This document shows positions 15,968-23,807 of a stretch of DNA of 64,000 nt, piece after piece (within the stretch, counting starts at the first letter, position 1; every line of letters begins with the position of its first letter). The position numbers were made by a program, and so were the translations under genes. The notes beneath the pieces were generated by a model, which had not been told where the DNA came from, searched no databases, and saw only the letters and a list, made by a program, of their open reading frames with translations. The stretch spans positions 1,984,001-2,048,000 of the forward strand of contig CAVYPZ010000003.1 in NCBI GenBank assembly GCA_963770535.1. Direction: 5' to 3'. This DNA comes from RYN-230 sp963770535. Lineage in GTDB: Bacteria; Actinomycetota; Actinomycetes; Streptosporangiales; Streptosporangiaceae.

Positions 15968-16212
15968 GCGCGGCGGTTCAGCCGCTCGCGGATGATCTCG
16001 TCATGCCGTTCAGACAAGTCGCCGCGGCCGGAGTCCCAGAGCCCGATGACGGACAGGTGCCGCTCCCGCGACTGCTTGCCCTCAGCCGCTGGGTGCGTGG
16101 CAGGGGCAAGGTCAGGGTCGGAGGCCACCAGGACGCGCAGCCGCTCCGCCTGGTGCGGGCTGAGCCGGTCCACCAGGTGGTGAAGGTCGTCATAGTCATG
16201 GGCCGCAGTCAC
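15964..16212 (-). CDS. VapC-associated antitoxin (VapB-like), novel or divergent
   Basis: About 82 residues (AHDYDDLHHLVDRLSPHQAE, then LRVLVASDPDLAP, ending with HLSVIGLWDSGRGDLSERHD and IIRERL). The C-terminal DSGRGDLSERHDE resembles the toxin-wrapping tail of VapB antitoxins, while no clear DNA-binding fold is evident. The DDLHHLVDRLSPHQAERLRVL part is common in actinomycete VapB-type proteins. The start was taken as the GTG at 16212; a TTG six bases earlier is possible. No strong ribosome site is visible. Confidence 0.75.
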   Translation of the reverse strand: MTAAHDYDDLHHLVDRLSPHQAERLRVLVASDPDLAPATHPAAEGKQSRERHLSVIGLWDSGRGDLSERHDEIIRERLNRRA

Positions 16213-16481
16213 GTGCAACAGTCTACGGCTGCCTACACCCAACCACCGAAATGACGGGCGCTGGTTGCCTGGTCACCGCCTTCCCAGAGAGCTACTGGGA
16301 CGGGGACAGAACGCCCTTGAGGCCGGAAAAGACCTGTCCTGGCGCAGCGCTCGGCGAGACTGCGCACCGTCGCGTGGAGACGGTCGGTGACCCTTGGCTC
16401 GGTCCTCAGCCGCTGAGGAGCCAGCGCTTGACCCCCAGGACTACGGACTAGGCGTTTCCGCGAGCGTAGCGAGCGCCCTTG
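16213..16481. other. 269-bp stretch with an isolated attachment-core match
   Basis: It lies between the antitoxin start and the relaxase remnant. CTTGACCCCCAG at 16427-16438 is identical to the tRNA-Pro anticodon-stem core, but the T arm is absent next to it. Otherwise no gene is seen. Confidence 0.35.
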
Positions 16482-17534
16482 ATGGTGATCTTGCGCGGCG
16501 ACAGGATGCCCGGCGCGAGGAGGACGACCCGGCACCTACGCGGACTCGGGTCACCGGAGCCCACGTGCCGCCGCCCGACCCGCGCGGAGCACGAGAAGGC
16601 CCGCCGCCATGGGCGGACCGAAGCGCCCCGGATCACGCTGCGGCGCGCGGTCGCCACCGCGGCGGCCGGGGCGGGCAGCGAGGAAGAATTCTTCGCCCGC
16701 CTGCACGAGGGGGGCGTGCTGGTCCGCGCCCGGTACAGCACCCGGAACCCCGGCCAGGTCACCGGCTACGCCGTCGCCCTGACCGACGACACGGCCCACG
16801 CCGGGGGGCCGGTGTGGTTCGGCGGCGGGAAGCTTGCGGCCGACCTGACCTTGCCCAAGCTCCGAGCCCGCTGGGACGGCGCCAGCGAGCCAGCCCGGCC
16901 GCGCGCCCAGTTCACTGCGCAGGAGCGGACCGCGATCTGGGAGCACGCGGCCCGCACGGCGCACGACGCCCGGGAGCGGATCCGGCGGTGCGCCGCGACC
17001 GATCCGGCGGCCGCCGCCGACGCGGCCTGGGCGGCGTCGGACACGCTGCACGCGGCGGCCGCCGTGCTGGGAAGCCGGGTGATCCGGCAAGCCGCCGACT
17101 CCTACGCCCGCGCCGCCCGGGTGCCCTACGCGCGGATACCCCGCCGCACCCCGGCGGGCACCGGCCTGCGCCAGGCCGCCCGGCTGCTGTCCCGCGCCGC
17201 GCTCACCGGCCCGCTCCCGGTACACGCCCAGGCCCAGTTGGTTACCCAGCTCGCCGCGCTCGTGGAGGCGGTCATCGAGCTGCGGCAGGCTCAGCGGCAT
17301 GCCGCGCAGGCCGCTGCCGCGCGCCGGGCCGCCGAGCACCTGCACGCCGAGCGCCGGCGGCTCAACCGGCGCACCGAGAGCCGCGCTACCCGGTCGGCGC
17401 GGCTGGCCGATGCGGACTTCCCGGTCACCCCCTGGGCCGCGATGCGCGCGAACGGCGCACAGCAGCCCGCCTGGACCGGGCCGAGAGCATCGCGCGGCCC
17501 CACGCCGCCCCGGCCGCGCGGTCCCACCCGGTGA
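16482..17534 (+). pseudogene. Relaxase/mobilisation protein, C-terminal region only
   Basis: About 330 residues match the C-terminal part of actinobacterial MobA-like relaxases: ITLRRAVATAAAGA, EEEFFARLHEGGVLVRARYS, GEVTGYAVAL-like VTGYAVALTDDT, and VWFGGGKLAADLTLPKLRARW. An Ala/Arg-rich helical tail follows. The catalytic N-terminal domain (Tyr and His triad) is missing, so nicking activity is not possible. Translation could start at the ATG at 16482, but the first 50 residues look unnatural and probably come from the junction. It is followed by excisionase and integrase genes. Confidence 0.72.
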
Positions 17535-17600
17535 GCACGCCACGCCAGCGACAGCACGGACGAGGCCAGAAACGGAGAAGCGGAGAAGAGGCGAGATGAC

Positions 17601-17810
17601 GTGCAGGCCTACACGGTCGAGCAGGTAGCGGAAATGCTGCACATCGGGCGGGACAAGGTCTACTGCCTGCTCCGCACCGGCCAGCTGCGCAGCATGAAGA
17701 TCGGCAAGCTGCGCCGGATCACCGACCGGCACCTGGCCGAGTTCGTCGCCTCGCTCGAAACCCCGCCCAGCCACCGCGACGGCCACCACAGCGTCGGCCC
17801 GGCGCGGTAG
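17601..17810 (+). CDS. Excisionase-type helix-turn-helix protein (MerR-like, Xis)
   Basis: A 69-residue protein with YTVEQVAEMLHIGRDKVYCL followed by LLRTGQLRSMKIGKLRRIT, the usual winged-helix of small Xis/excisionase proteins. It precedes the integrase by 41 bases, the normal order (xis-int) in actinomycete integrative elements. It probably bends the attachment DNA to drive excision. The GTG start at 17601 begins the fold. Confidence 0.88.
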   Translation: MQAYTVEQVAEMLHIGRDKVYCLLRTGQLRSMKIGKLRRITDRHLAEFVASLETPPSHRDGHHSVGPAR

Positions 17811-17851
17811 GACCACATCAAGGCACCGCCAACAAGAAAGGAGGACAGCGG

Positions 17852-18992
17852 ATGAAAATGATCATCGGGAAATACGAGGCCACCATCTACCCGGAAGGAG
17901 ACGGCTGGACCGGCGCCATTAGCCTCGGCTTCGACGCCGCAGGGAGGCGTCAGCGGGTCAAGCGGAAGGGCCGGACCAAGGCCCAGGTCAAGGACAAGCT
18001 CCGCGAAGTCGTGGAGGATTTAGAGGCCGGGGTCACCGCGGCTGAGGGCTACACGGTCGCCGACGCCATCAGTGACTTCCTTGACCAGGGCCTGAAGGGC
18101 AAGTCCGCGGAGACGGTCGGCAACTACCGCTCGCTGGCCGGCAACCACCTGATCCCCTACCTCGGCGCGGCCAAGCTCAAGAAGCTGACCGCCGACGAAC
18201 TGGACACATGGATGGACGACCGGGCGGAGGAACTCTCCACGCGGACACTCCGGCTGATCCACCAGGTCCTGGAACGCGCCATCCGGCACGCCCAGGCCCG
18301 CGACAAGGTCCGCCGCAACGTGGCCAGCCTGATCATCGTGCCCGAAGGCCAGGAGGGCCGCCCGTCCAAGGCCATGACCCTGGACCAGGCCGTCCGGCTG
18401 CTCGACCACGTAGGGCCGGGCAGCCAGCACCGGCTCGCCGCCTACGTGGTCGTGTCCCTGCTGGCCGGGGTCCGGACCGAAGAGGCAAGAGCGCTCCGAT
18501 GGTCTGAGGTGGACCTGGAAGAGGGCACGGTGGCCGTCTACCTGTCCGTGCGGGCCAAGGGTGACACCAAGACCCGCAAGAGCCGGCGCCTCCTCAAGCT
18601 CCCCAGCAAGGCAGTCGAGGCGCTCAGTGAGCACCGCAAGCGGCAGGCCGCCGAACGGCTCCAGGCGGGCGAACAATGGCAGGACCACGACCTGGTCTTC
18701 TGCCGCGAGGACGGCACCCCGCTGGACCGCTGGCAGGTCCGCCGCGAGTTCGCCGTCATCACCATGAGCCGCAGGCCTGGGGGACCAGTGGGCGCCGCGA
18801 GAGCTACGGCACTCGTTCGTGTCCATCCTCAGCGCTCACGGCGTCCGCATCGAGGACATCAGCGACCTGGTCGGCCACAGCGGCACGACGGTCACCGAGT
18901 CCGTCTACCGCCACGAGATCAGGCCCGCGCTCACCATCGGCGCCACGGCCATGAACAAGATCCTCAGCAAGAAGCGGGCCAGATCGGCCTAG
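17852..18992 (+). pseudogene. Tyrosine recombinase (site-specific integrase), one-base frameshift
   Basis: With one base removed at 18764-18767 this is a 379-residue integrase. It has an N-terminal arm-binding region (GRRQRVKRKGRTKAQVKDKL), a SAM-like core-binding domain (ETVGNYRSLAGNHLIPYLG), and a catalytic domain with Arg in LAGVRTEEARALRW. After the shift come PRELRHSFVSILSAHGV, GHSGTTVTESVYRH and the catalytic Tyr. The HxxR box is RELRHS, a variant common in this group. The C-terminal part lies out of frame from residue 305. AAGGAGG precedes the ATG. It ends 117 bases before the tRNA-Pro 3' end, its likely target. Confidence 0.88.
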
Positions 18993-19060
18993 CCCGTCAC
19001 GCAACGACACCAGAGAAACACCAACCAGGGTGGCTCCCCGTCTGGCTCCCGAAGATCGAA

Positions 19061-19092
19061 AAGGGGCTCCGGACCAAGATCCGAAACCCCTT
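19061..19092. terminator. Hairpin between integrase and tRNA-Pro
   Basis: AAGGGG (19061-19066) and CCCCTT (19087-19092) form a stem, with an inner TCCGGA/ATCCG pairing. It lies between the 3' ends of two convergent genes and is conserved at scars A and C. It may be a terminator or part of the integrase-binding region. Confidence 0.5.
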
Positions 19093-19108
19093 CTGACCTG
19101 CTAAGCAA

Positions 19109-19185
19109 TGGTCGGGACGGCCGGATTTGAACCGGCGACCCCTTGACCCCCAGTCAAGTGCGCTGCCAAACTGCGCCACGTCCCG
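19109..19185 (-). tRNA. tRNA-Pro (anticodon GGG)
   Basis: A complete cloverleaf on the minus strand. The acceptor CGGGACG (19179-19185) pairs with CGTCCCG, followed by discriminator A and an encoded CCA (19109-19111). The D arm is GCGCAGTTTGGCAGCGC, the anticodon arm is CTTGA-CTGGGGG-TCAAG, and the T arm is GCCGG-TTCAAAT-CCGGC. It is the intact copy; its 3' half recurs at least three times to the left as attachment scars, so it is the integration target of the element family. Confidence 0.95.
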
Positions 19186-19433
19186 TACTGCAATTTCGTG
19201 CTCTCGCGGGGCTCCTGGTAGCCAAATCGCTAGCCAACTGGGGGAGTCAGCGACCCTCAGGCCGCCCCGCCGAGGAGCCTGCCGAACGGCTCCACGTGGT
19301 CAGACAATACCGCAACATCGTGCCGGCAGACGCCCTCGGTGACCGCTGTGCCGAGGATGACCGCCCCTCACGCATGCCGTGCTGCAGCAGGCCAGGCTGC
19401 TGAGCCCGGGCCAGGTCCCGCCGGCTCCGGCGG

Positions 19434-19904
19434 CTACAGCTTGAGCGGCTTGATGGGGGCGGCGACCAGCGACGGGTCGCTGCGCCAGTCCACCCCGGGC
19501 ATGTCCACGTACAGCTCGATCTCGTTACCGTCCGGGTCGGTGATGTACAGGCTGTGCGTCACCGTGTGGTCGCTGGCCCCGACCACGTTGACCTCGTTGG
19601 CCTCGAGGGTGGCCAGAGCCGACCGGAGCTCATCGTCGCTGTCACCAACCTTCAGCCCGAAGTGGTACAGCCCCACCCGCCGGCCAGGTGGCATGCTGGC
19701 CGCATCCTCCCCTACCTCTATAAGCAGCAGTTCGTGATGGGTCCTCCCGGACGGAGCGGAGAACGCGGCAGCCCGGAAAGGGGTGGCGGAGTCGCCAGGG
19801 CCGCCCAGGATCTGGCGCCAGCCGAGGACGTCCCGGTAGAACGACGCGGAGCGGTCCAGGTTGCGAACGTAGAGGACTAGATGTCCGAGTTCCTTGACTT
19901 CCAT
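19434..19904 (-). CDS. VOC family protein (glyoxalase/extradiol-dioxygenase fold)
   Basis: A 156-residue single VOC protein with two beta-alpha-beta-beta-beta modules. It begins with VKELGHLVLYVRNLDRSASF, has the second metal region RVGLYHFGLKVGDSD, and the closing YITDPDGNEIELYVDMPG with the metal Glu. His8, His81 and the final Glu fit a glyoxalase-type metal site. A GGAG lies 9 bases before the ATG at 19904. Role could be lactoylglutathione-like, dioxygenase or resistance; neighbours do not help. Confidence 0.88.
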   Translation of the reverse strand: MEVKELGHLVLYVRNLDRSASFYRDVLGWRQILGGPGDSATPFRAAAFSAPSGRTHHELLLIEVGEDAASMPPGRRVGLYHFGLKVGDSDDELRSALATLEANEVNVVGASDHTVTHSLYITDPDGNEIELYVDMPGVDWRSDPSLVAAPIKPLKL

Positions 19905-20145
19905 TCGGGCGCTCCACAAGTGGGAAGGGCTGAATGCCGGGGCACATGCTGCGCCAGCTTGCAGGGGTTTGCGCCCCTGTGTCCAGCGTGTTGACCTCAA
20001 CCGGCAGCCATCCCGCTCTATGCCCTCCGCCGCGGCGTTCCTAAACGCGCCCCGGTCCCCGCCGACGCCGACGCGGACGCGAAGGGGGCTGGCTGCCCGC
20101 CGCCGCGAGGCAGCGGGGGCAGCCAGCCCCCTTCGGGCAGCGTCG

Positions 20146-21264
20146 TTACGCCACCTTGATGTGCTTGTGCACCCGGCGGAACCGGTTGTGGTAGATGTGC
20201 GCCTGGATCCGGCCGTTCAGGTAGATCCCGAACCAGTTGCTGTGGATGTAGTTGCCGTGGATCCACACCTTGATGAAGGACGACGCGCCGACCAGGATGC
20301 CGGTGGTGCGCAGGTCCGGGTGGGCCTTGACCGGCGGGGCCAGCCCGATCGTGTCGCCGACGAGGTTGTTCTTGCCGATGTCGTTGCCGACGATCTGGTT
20401 GCCGCTCATCCGCTGCCCGGGCACGTGGGAGTGGATGGTCACCCCGGCGAGGCCGTTGCCGTAGATCTCGTTGTCGGCCACGTCGTTGTCGGACACCCGC
20501 TCGCCCTTGACCTCGGTGGCGATGACCACGCCGGCCCCGGGGTCTTTGCGGTTGAGGCCGTTGAAGGTGATCACGTTGTGCGCGACGTAGTTACCCCACA
20601 CCCCGCTCGTGGAGTGGCCGGCGATGATGACTCCGCAACCGCCGGGGTTGCGGGTGGCCTCGTTCCTGGTGACCGCGTCGTAGTGCGTCGGCCCCAGGTC
20701 GTCGGCGATCAGGAAGCCGCCGCCCTTGTTGAACTCCGAGAGGTTGTGCGTGGCCAGGGAATCAGAGGTGCCGTTGAAGTCCACGCCCACGTCGCCGTTG
20801 TGCTTGAGCAGGTTGTGCGAGACCAGGACCCGGCGGCTCCGCGCGACCAGGATCGCGTCGAAGCCCGCGTTCTTCACGGTGAACCCGCTGATCTCGACAT
20901 GGCGGGCGTGGTAAACGACCACCCCGCTGCCGCCCGGCAGCTTGCTGCTGATCGGCTTCTGGCCCCGGGCGTCGATGGTGGCACCGTGGCGGCCAATCAG
21001 CGCGAGCGACTTGGTCACGACGGCCTGCACCTTGTAGGTGCCGCCGCAAACGATCACGGCCCCCCCTACCGGGGCGGCGGCGATGGCCTGGTTGATGTGG
21101 CGGTAGCGGGCCGTGGCGCACGAGCGGTCGGAGTTGCCGGCATGGCCGTGCTTGGACACGTAGACCGTGGACGCCGCGGCGTCCGCGGCGCTGGCCCCCA
21201 CCAGCGTGAGCGCCGCGGTACCGACGGCCGTCAGCCCGGCGAGCAGTATTGAGACTTGTCTCAT
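20146..21264 (-). CDS. Secreted right-handed parallel beta-helix protein (NosD-like)
   Basis: A 372-residue protein with a signal peptide (VSILLAGLTAVGTAALTLVG, cleavage near ADAAA). It then folds as repeated 22-25-residue beta-helix turns with Asn/Gly ladders (ISGFTVKNAGFDAILV, VSDNDVADNEIYGNG, GNQIVGNDIGKNNLVG, IHGNYIHSNWFGIYLNG). Such PbH1/NosD folds bind or cleave polysaccharides or serve as surface proteins. No catalytic lyase motif is clear. A GGGGGGATC precedes the start. It is divergent to the transglycosylase gene. Confidence 0.87.
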   Translation of the reverse strand: MRQVSILLAGLTAVGTAALTLVGASAADAAASTVYVSKHGHAGNSDRSCATARYRHINQAIAAAPVGGAVIVCGGTYKVQAVVTKSLALIGRHGATIDARGQKPISSKLPGGSGVVVYHARHVEISGFTVKNAGFDAILVARSRRVLVSHNLLKHNGDVGVDFNGTSDSLATHNLSEFNKGGGFLIADDLGPTHYDAVTRNEATRNPGGCGVIIAGHSTSGVWGNYVAHNVITFNGLNRKDPGAGVVIATEVKGERVSDNDVADNEIYGNGLAGVTIHSHVPGQRMSGNQIVGNDIGKNNLVGDTIGLAPPVKAHPDLRTTGILVGASSFIKVWIHGNYIHSNWFGIYLNGRIQAHIYHNRFRRVHKHIKVA

Positions 21265-21449
21265 GCTTCTGATCCCCCCTGATGACTACCTACCGTAGGC
21301 AGCCAATTACAGAAAGTAGCGTAGCGCTCACGGGGTGCTTTACCGCGGAACCCGCGCCGAACGGGCACTTGGCGCGAGGGTTCTTCGTTGCGTTACTGGG
21401 GTAGGCCCCGCGTAACCCCGCGACGGCCCTCGACCAGACGGAGCTAAGG

Positions 21450-22412
21450 ATGATGGCACGGGGACCGGCCCCGGAGGGTGGGCCGGGCGATCCCTGGGCA
21501 ATGCGGATGAATTACGATCCGCAGACGGCGCCGCTGCCCTACGGCACGACATCGGGGGACCCGTACCGCAACTACCCGGACGACGGCTCCTACCCGGATG
21601 GCTACCCCTCCCCGGAGCACGGCAGCCACGGGGATTACCCGGGCCGCGGCTACCTGCCTCGCAGGCCGCGCCGGCGGCGCGGCCTGCGGGTGCTGCGCTG
21701 GCTGCTCGGCGTCCTGCTGGCGCTGGTCATGCTCGGCGTGATCGCGTTCGGCGTGCTGTTCGCCCTCACGCCGTCAGTCAGCAACGCCCCCGCGCTGGCC
21801 CGGGCCATCGACACGGCCCACCACGTCGCGTACCCGGGACCGCCGGTGTCCCCGCTGTTCGCCGAGTCGCTGGTGGCGACCGAGGACCACCGCTTCTACT
21901 CCGAGCCCGGGGTGGACATCTACGCGATTGCCCGGGTCGCCGCTTCCCAGGTAACCGGTCACGGTGATCAGGGTGGCGCCACGCTGTACCAGCAACTGGC
22001 CAAGATGCTGTACACCCCCGGCCAGAGCGGGCTGCGTGTCGAGGTCAAGCAGGTCATGCTGGGCATCAAGCTCGACCTGGCCTTCAGCAAGGCGAAAGTG
22101 CTCCGGATGTATTCCGATGTCGCCTACTTCGGCCACGGCTACTACGGCCTGGCCCGGGCCAGTTGCGGGTACTTCGGGACCACCCCGGCGGCCCTGACCC
22201 TGCCGGAGGCGGCCACGCTGGCCGGGCTGGTCCAGGGGCCCTCCGCGGACGACCCGATCGACCACTATGCGCGGGGCCGGGCCCGGGAGGCCCACGTGCT
22301 GGGGCGGCTGGCCGACACCGGCAAGATCACCCAGGCGCAGGCCACGGCCGCCTACGCGCAGCGCCTTCCGCTGGTCGGCGGCAGCGGCACCGGCTGCACC
22401 GGCCCGCGCTGA
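21450..22412 (+). CDS. Monofunctional biosynthetic peptidoglycan transglycosylase (GT51)
   Basis: A 320-residue protein. The first 80 residues are a Pro/Tyr-rich cytoplasmic tail ending in an Arg cluster, then one membrane helix (LGVLLALVMLGVIAFGVLFA). The GT51 domain follows with the catalytic motif ATEDHRFYSEPGVD (Glu in TEDH), GGATLYQQLAKMLY, and SKAKVLRMYSDVAYFGHGYY. No penicillin-binding transpeptidase domain is present, so it only polymerises lipid II glycan strands. The second Glu of motif 3 fits KQVMLGIKLDLAFSK less well than in typical members, with KLDL replacing xLEx. Confidence 0.88.
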   Translation: MMARGPAPEGGPGDPWAMRMNYDPQTAPLPYGTTSGDPYRNYPDDGSYPDGYPSPEHGSHGDYPGRGYLPRRPRRRRGLRVLRWLLGVLLALVMLGVIAFGVLFALTPSVSNAPALARAIDTAHHVAYPGPPVSPLFAESLVATEDHRFYSEPGVDIYAIARVAASQVTGHGDQGGATLYQQLAKMLYTPGQSGLRVEVKQVMLGIKLDLAFSKAKVLRMYSDVAYFGHGYYGLARASCGYFGTTPAALTLPEAATLAGLVQGPSADDPIDHYARGRAREAHVLGRLADTGKITQAQATAAYAQRLPLVGGSGTGCTGPR

Positions 22413-22535
22413 CCCGCCTGCGGGATCAGGCACTTGCCGGTGAAACTGCCTGCCCCCACTGCGATCGTGGACGCAAAGGGTCTCCGGGGCCAGCACTGCC
22501 GGCAGTGCCATCGACACTGCGCGACGGCGGGTTAA

Positions 22536-22581
22536 TGATCATGGGGTCACTGGGCCAGGAGCCCCAGTGATCCCATGATCA
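22536..22581. terminator. Bidirectional hairpin terminator
   Basis: Two 19-base arms (22536-22554 and 22563-22581) pair with a single G-U wobble around an 8-base loop. It lies between the convergent transglycosylase and GtrA genes. No T tract follows on either side, which fits the tail-less terminators common in actinomycetes. Confidence 0.75.
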
Positions 22582-22742
22582 CGTAGGTGGCAAGCCCGGT
22601 CCGGGGGCACATGGGTAACACCAGCCACGCAGGCCACGGCAGAAAACCACCCCGATGGGTGGCAGCCCCGCTCGGCAGCCGGGAAGACCCCGCGAACGCA
22701 ACACTGGCCACTTAGGCCGCAGAAGGTCGCGGTGGGAGGGCG

Positions 22743-22820
22743 GGTGCTTGGGCGGCCAGACCAGACGTGGACGTTAGGGGCAGGGCCGGTGCCTGGGCGG
22801 CCAGACCAGACGTGGACGTT
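22743..22820. repeat. Tandem direct repeat, two copies of a 33-base unit
   Basis: GGTGC-TGGGCGGCCAGACC then AGACGTGGACGTT occurs at 22743-22775 and 22788-22820 with one mismatch; period 45 bases. Non-coding, purpose unknown. Confidence 0.75.
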
Positions 22821-22870
22821 CAAGGCCGGCGGGGAGGCCGCTTCGGTCCACGGTCCGGGCCGGGGTGAGA

Positions 22871-23629
22871 TCAGCTCCGCGCGGCGTGGCGGCCCGGGCG
22901 GCTGCCGTCGCTCCCGTTGCCCCCGTCAAGGCCGTAATTCCCGGCCGGGCGGTCGTAGTTGCCGGCGTACTGGCCGCGCTCGCCGCCGAACTCCTCCGGG
23001 CCCGCGTGGTAGTTCCCGGCCCCGCGCTCGTGCTCGTCGGCCCCGCGGCCGTACAGCGTGGCTTCCTCGTCCAGGCCCGCGGCGAGGGCCTCGGCCACCC
23101 CCTCCTCCGGGAGCCCGGGCTCAGGGAACCCGGCCGCAGGGAACCCGGGGGCCGGTGCGGCGGGGCGGTGATGCCCGGCCTGCACCCCGTCCGCGGGGTC
23201 CAGTGTCCGCCACACCCACTTGCGGTAGGACCAGAAGCGGAACAGCGTGCCCAGCCCGATGCCGACGAGGTTGGCGGCGTTGTACGCGATCTTGCCCTGC
23301 AGGTTCAGCCCGTCCTGGACGATCGCGACGCAGGCCAGCTGGATGAGCAGCCCGATCCCGTTGAACACGAAGAACAGGACGGTTTCCCGGCCCATCCCGG
23401 TCCGCTCACGGTGCCGGAACGCCCAGTAGCGGTTGCCGACGAACGTGACGACGGTCGCCGCGACCGTCGCGACGATGACCGCCTTGTACTTGCCCAGGCC
23501 CGCGCCGTAGCGCAGCACGTCGGCGCCGCCGAGGCTCACGATGAACCCGATCAGGCCCACCACACCGAACTTGGCGGCCTCATGGATCAGCACGCGGAAC
23601 CGCTCATACATCCGCAGAGCGAAACTCAC
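22871..23629 (-). CDS. GtrA-like membrane protein with low-complexity C-terminal tail
   Basis: A 252-residue protein. Residues 15-150 carry four membrane helices of the GtrA/DPMS fold (AAKFGVVGLIGFIVSLGG, AATVVTFVGNRYWAFRHR, FFVFNGIGLLIQLACV, AANLVGIGLGTLFRFWSYRK). GtrA proteins help flip or modify lipid-linked sugars. The last 100 residues are an unusual cytoplasmic tail rich in Pro, Gly, Glu, Asn and Tyr with repeated GNY units (GAGNY, AGNYDRPAGNY). It is divergent to the ABC operon. Confidence 0.88.
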   Translation of the reverse strand: MSFALRMYERFRVLIHEAAKFGVVGLIGFIVSLGGADVLRYGAGLGKYKAVIVATVAATVVTFVGNRYWAFRHRERTGMGRETVLFFVFNGIGLLIQLACVAIVQDGLNLQGKIAYNAANLVGIGLGTLFRFWSYRKWVWRTLDPADGVQAGHHRPAAPAPGFPAAGFPEPGLPEEGVAEALAAGLDEEATLYGRGADEHERGAGNYHAGPEEFGGERGQYAGNYDRPAGNYGLDGGNGSDGSRPGRHAARS

Positions 23630-23807
23630 CTGGCCGTCTTCCTCTCACCAGTGCTGCGGGGGCGGGTCCTGCGGAGTTCATCAACTGCTGCTTGCGACAG
23701 TACCGGCAGGCTCCGGCAGGCGGGGCCACAGGGCCATGATTGCAAGGTCAAGAACGGGGAAATTAACCCGGTCGGAATTATTTCCGGCGCCCGGTAGTCT
23801 CGCATAA

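Larger units (their letters stand above)
22413..22870. other. 458-bp region between convergent genes
   Basis: No gene is seen. It holds a strong inverted repeat (22536-22581) and a 45-bp-period direct repeat (22743-22820), both listed separately. Confidence 0.55.

Noticed and set aside
16233..16535. A minus-strand frame with KITIKGARYARGN before the relaxase remnant
   Set aside because: The motif looked like part of a transposase or nuclease, but it is isolated, the rest of the frame is low quality, and I know no family with it.
22743..22820. A CRISPR array start
   Set aside because: Only two copies, a spacer of 12 bases and no cas genes nearby.
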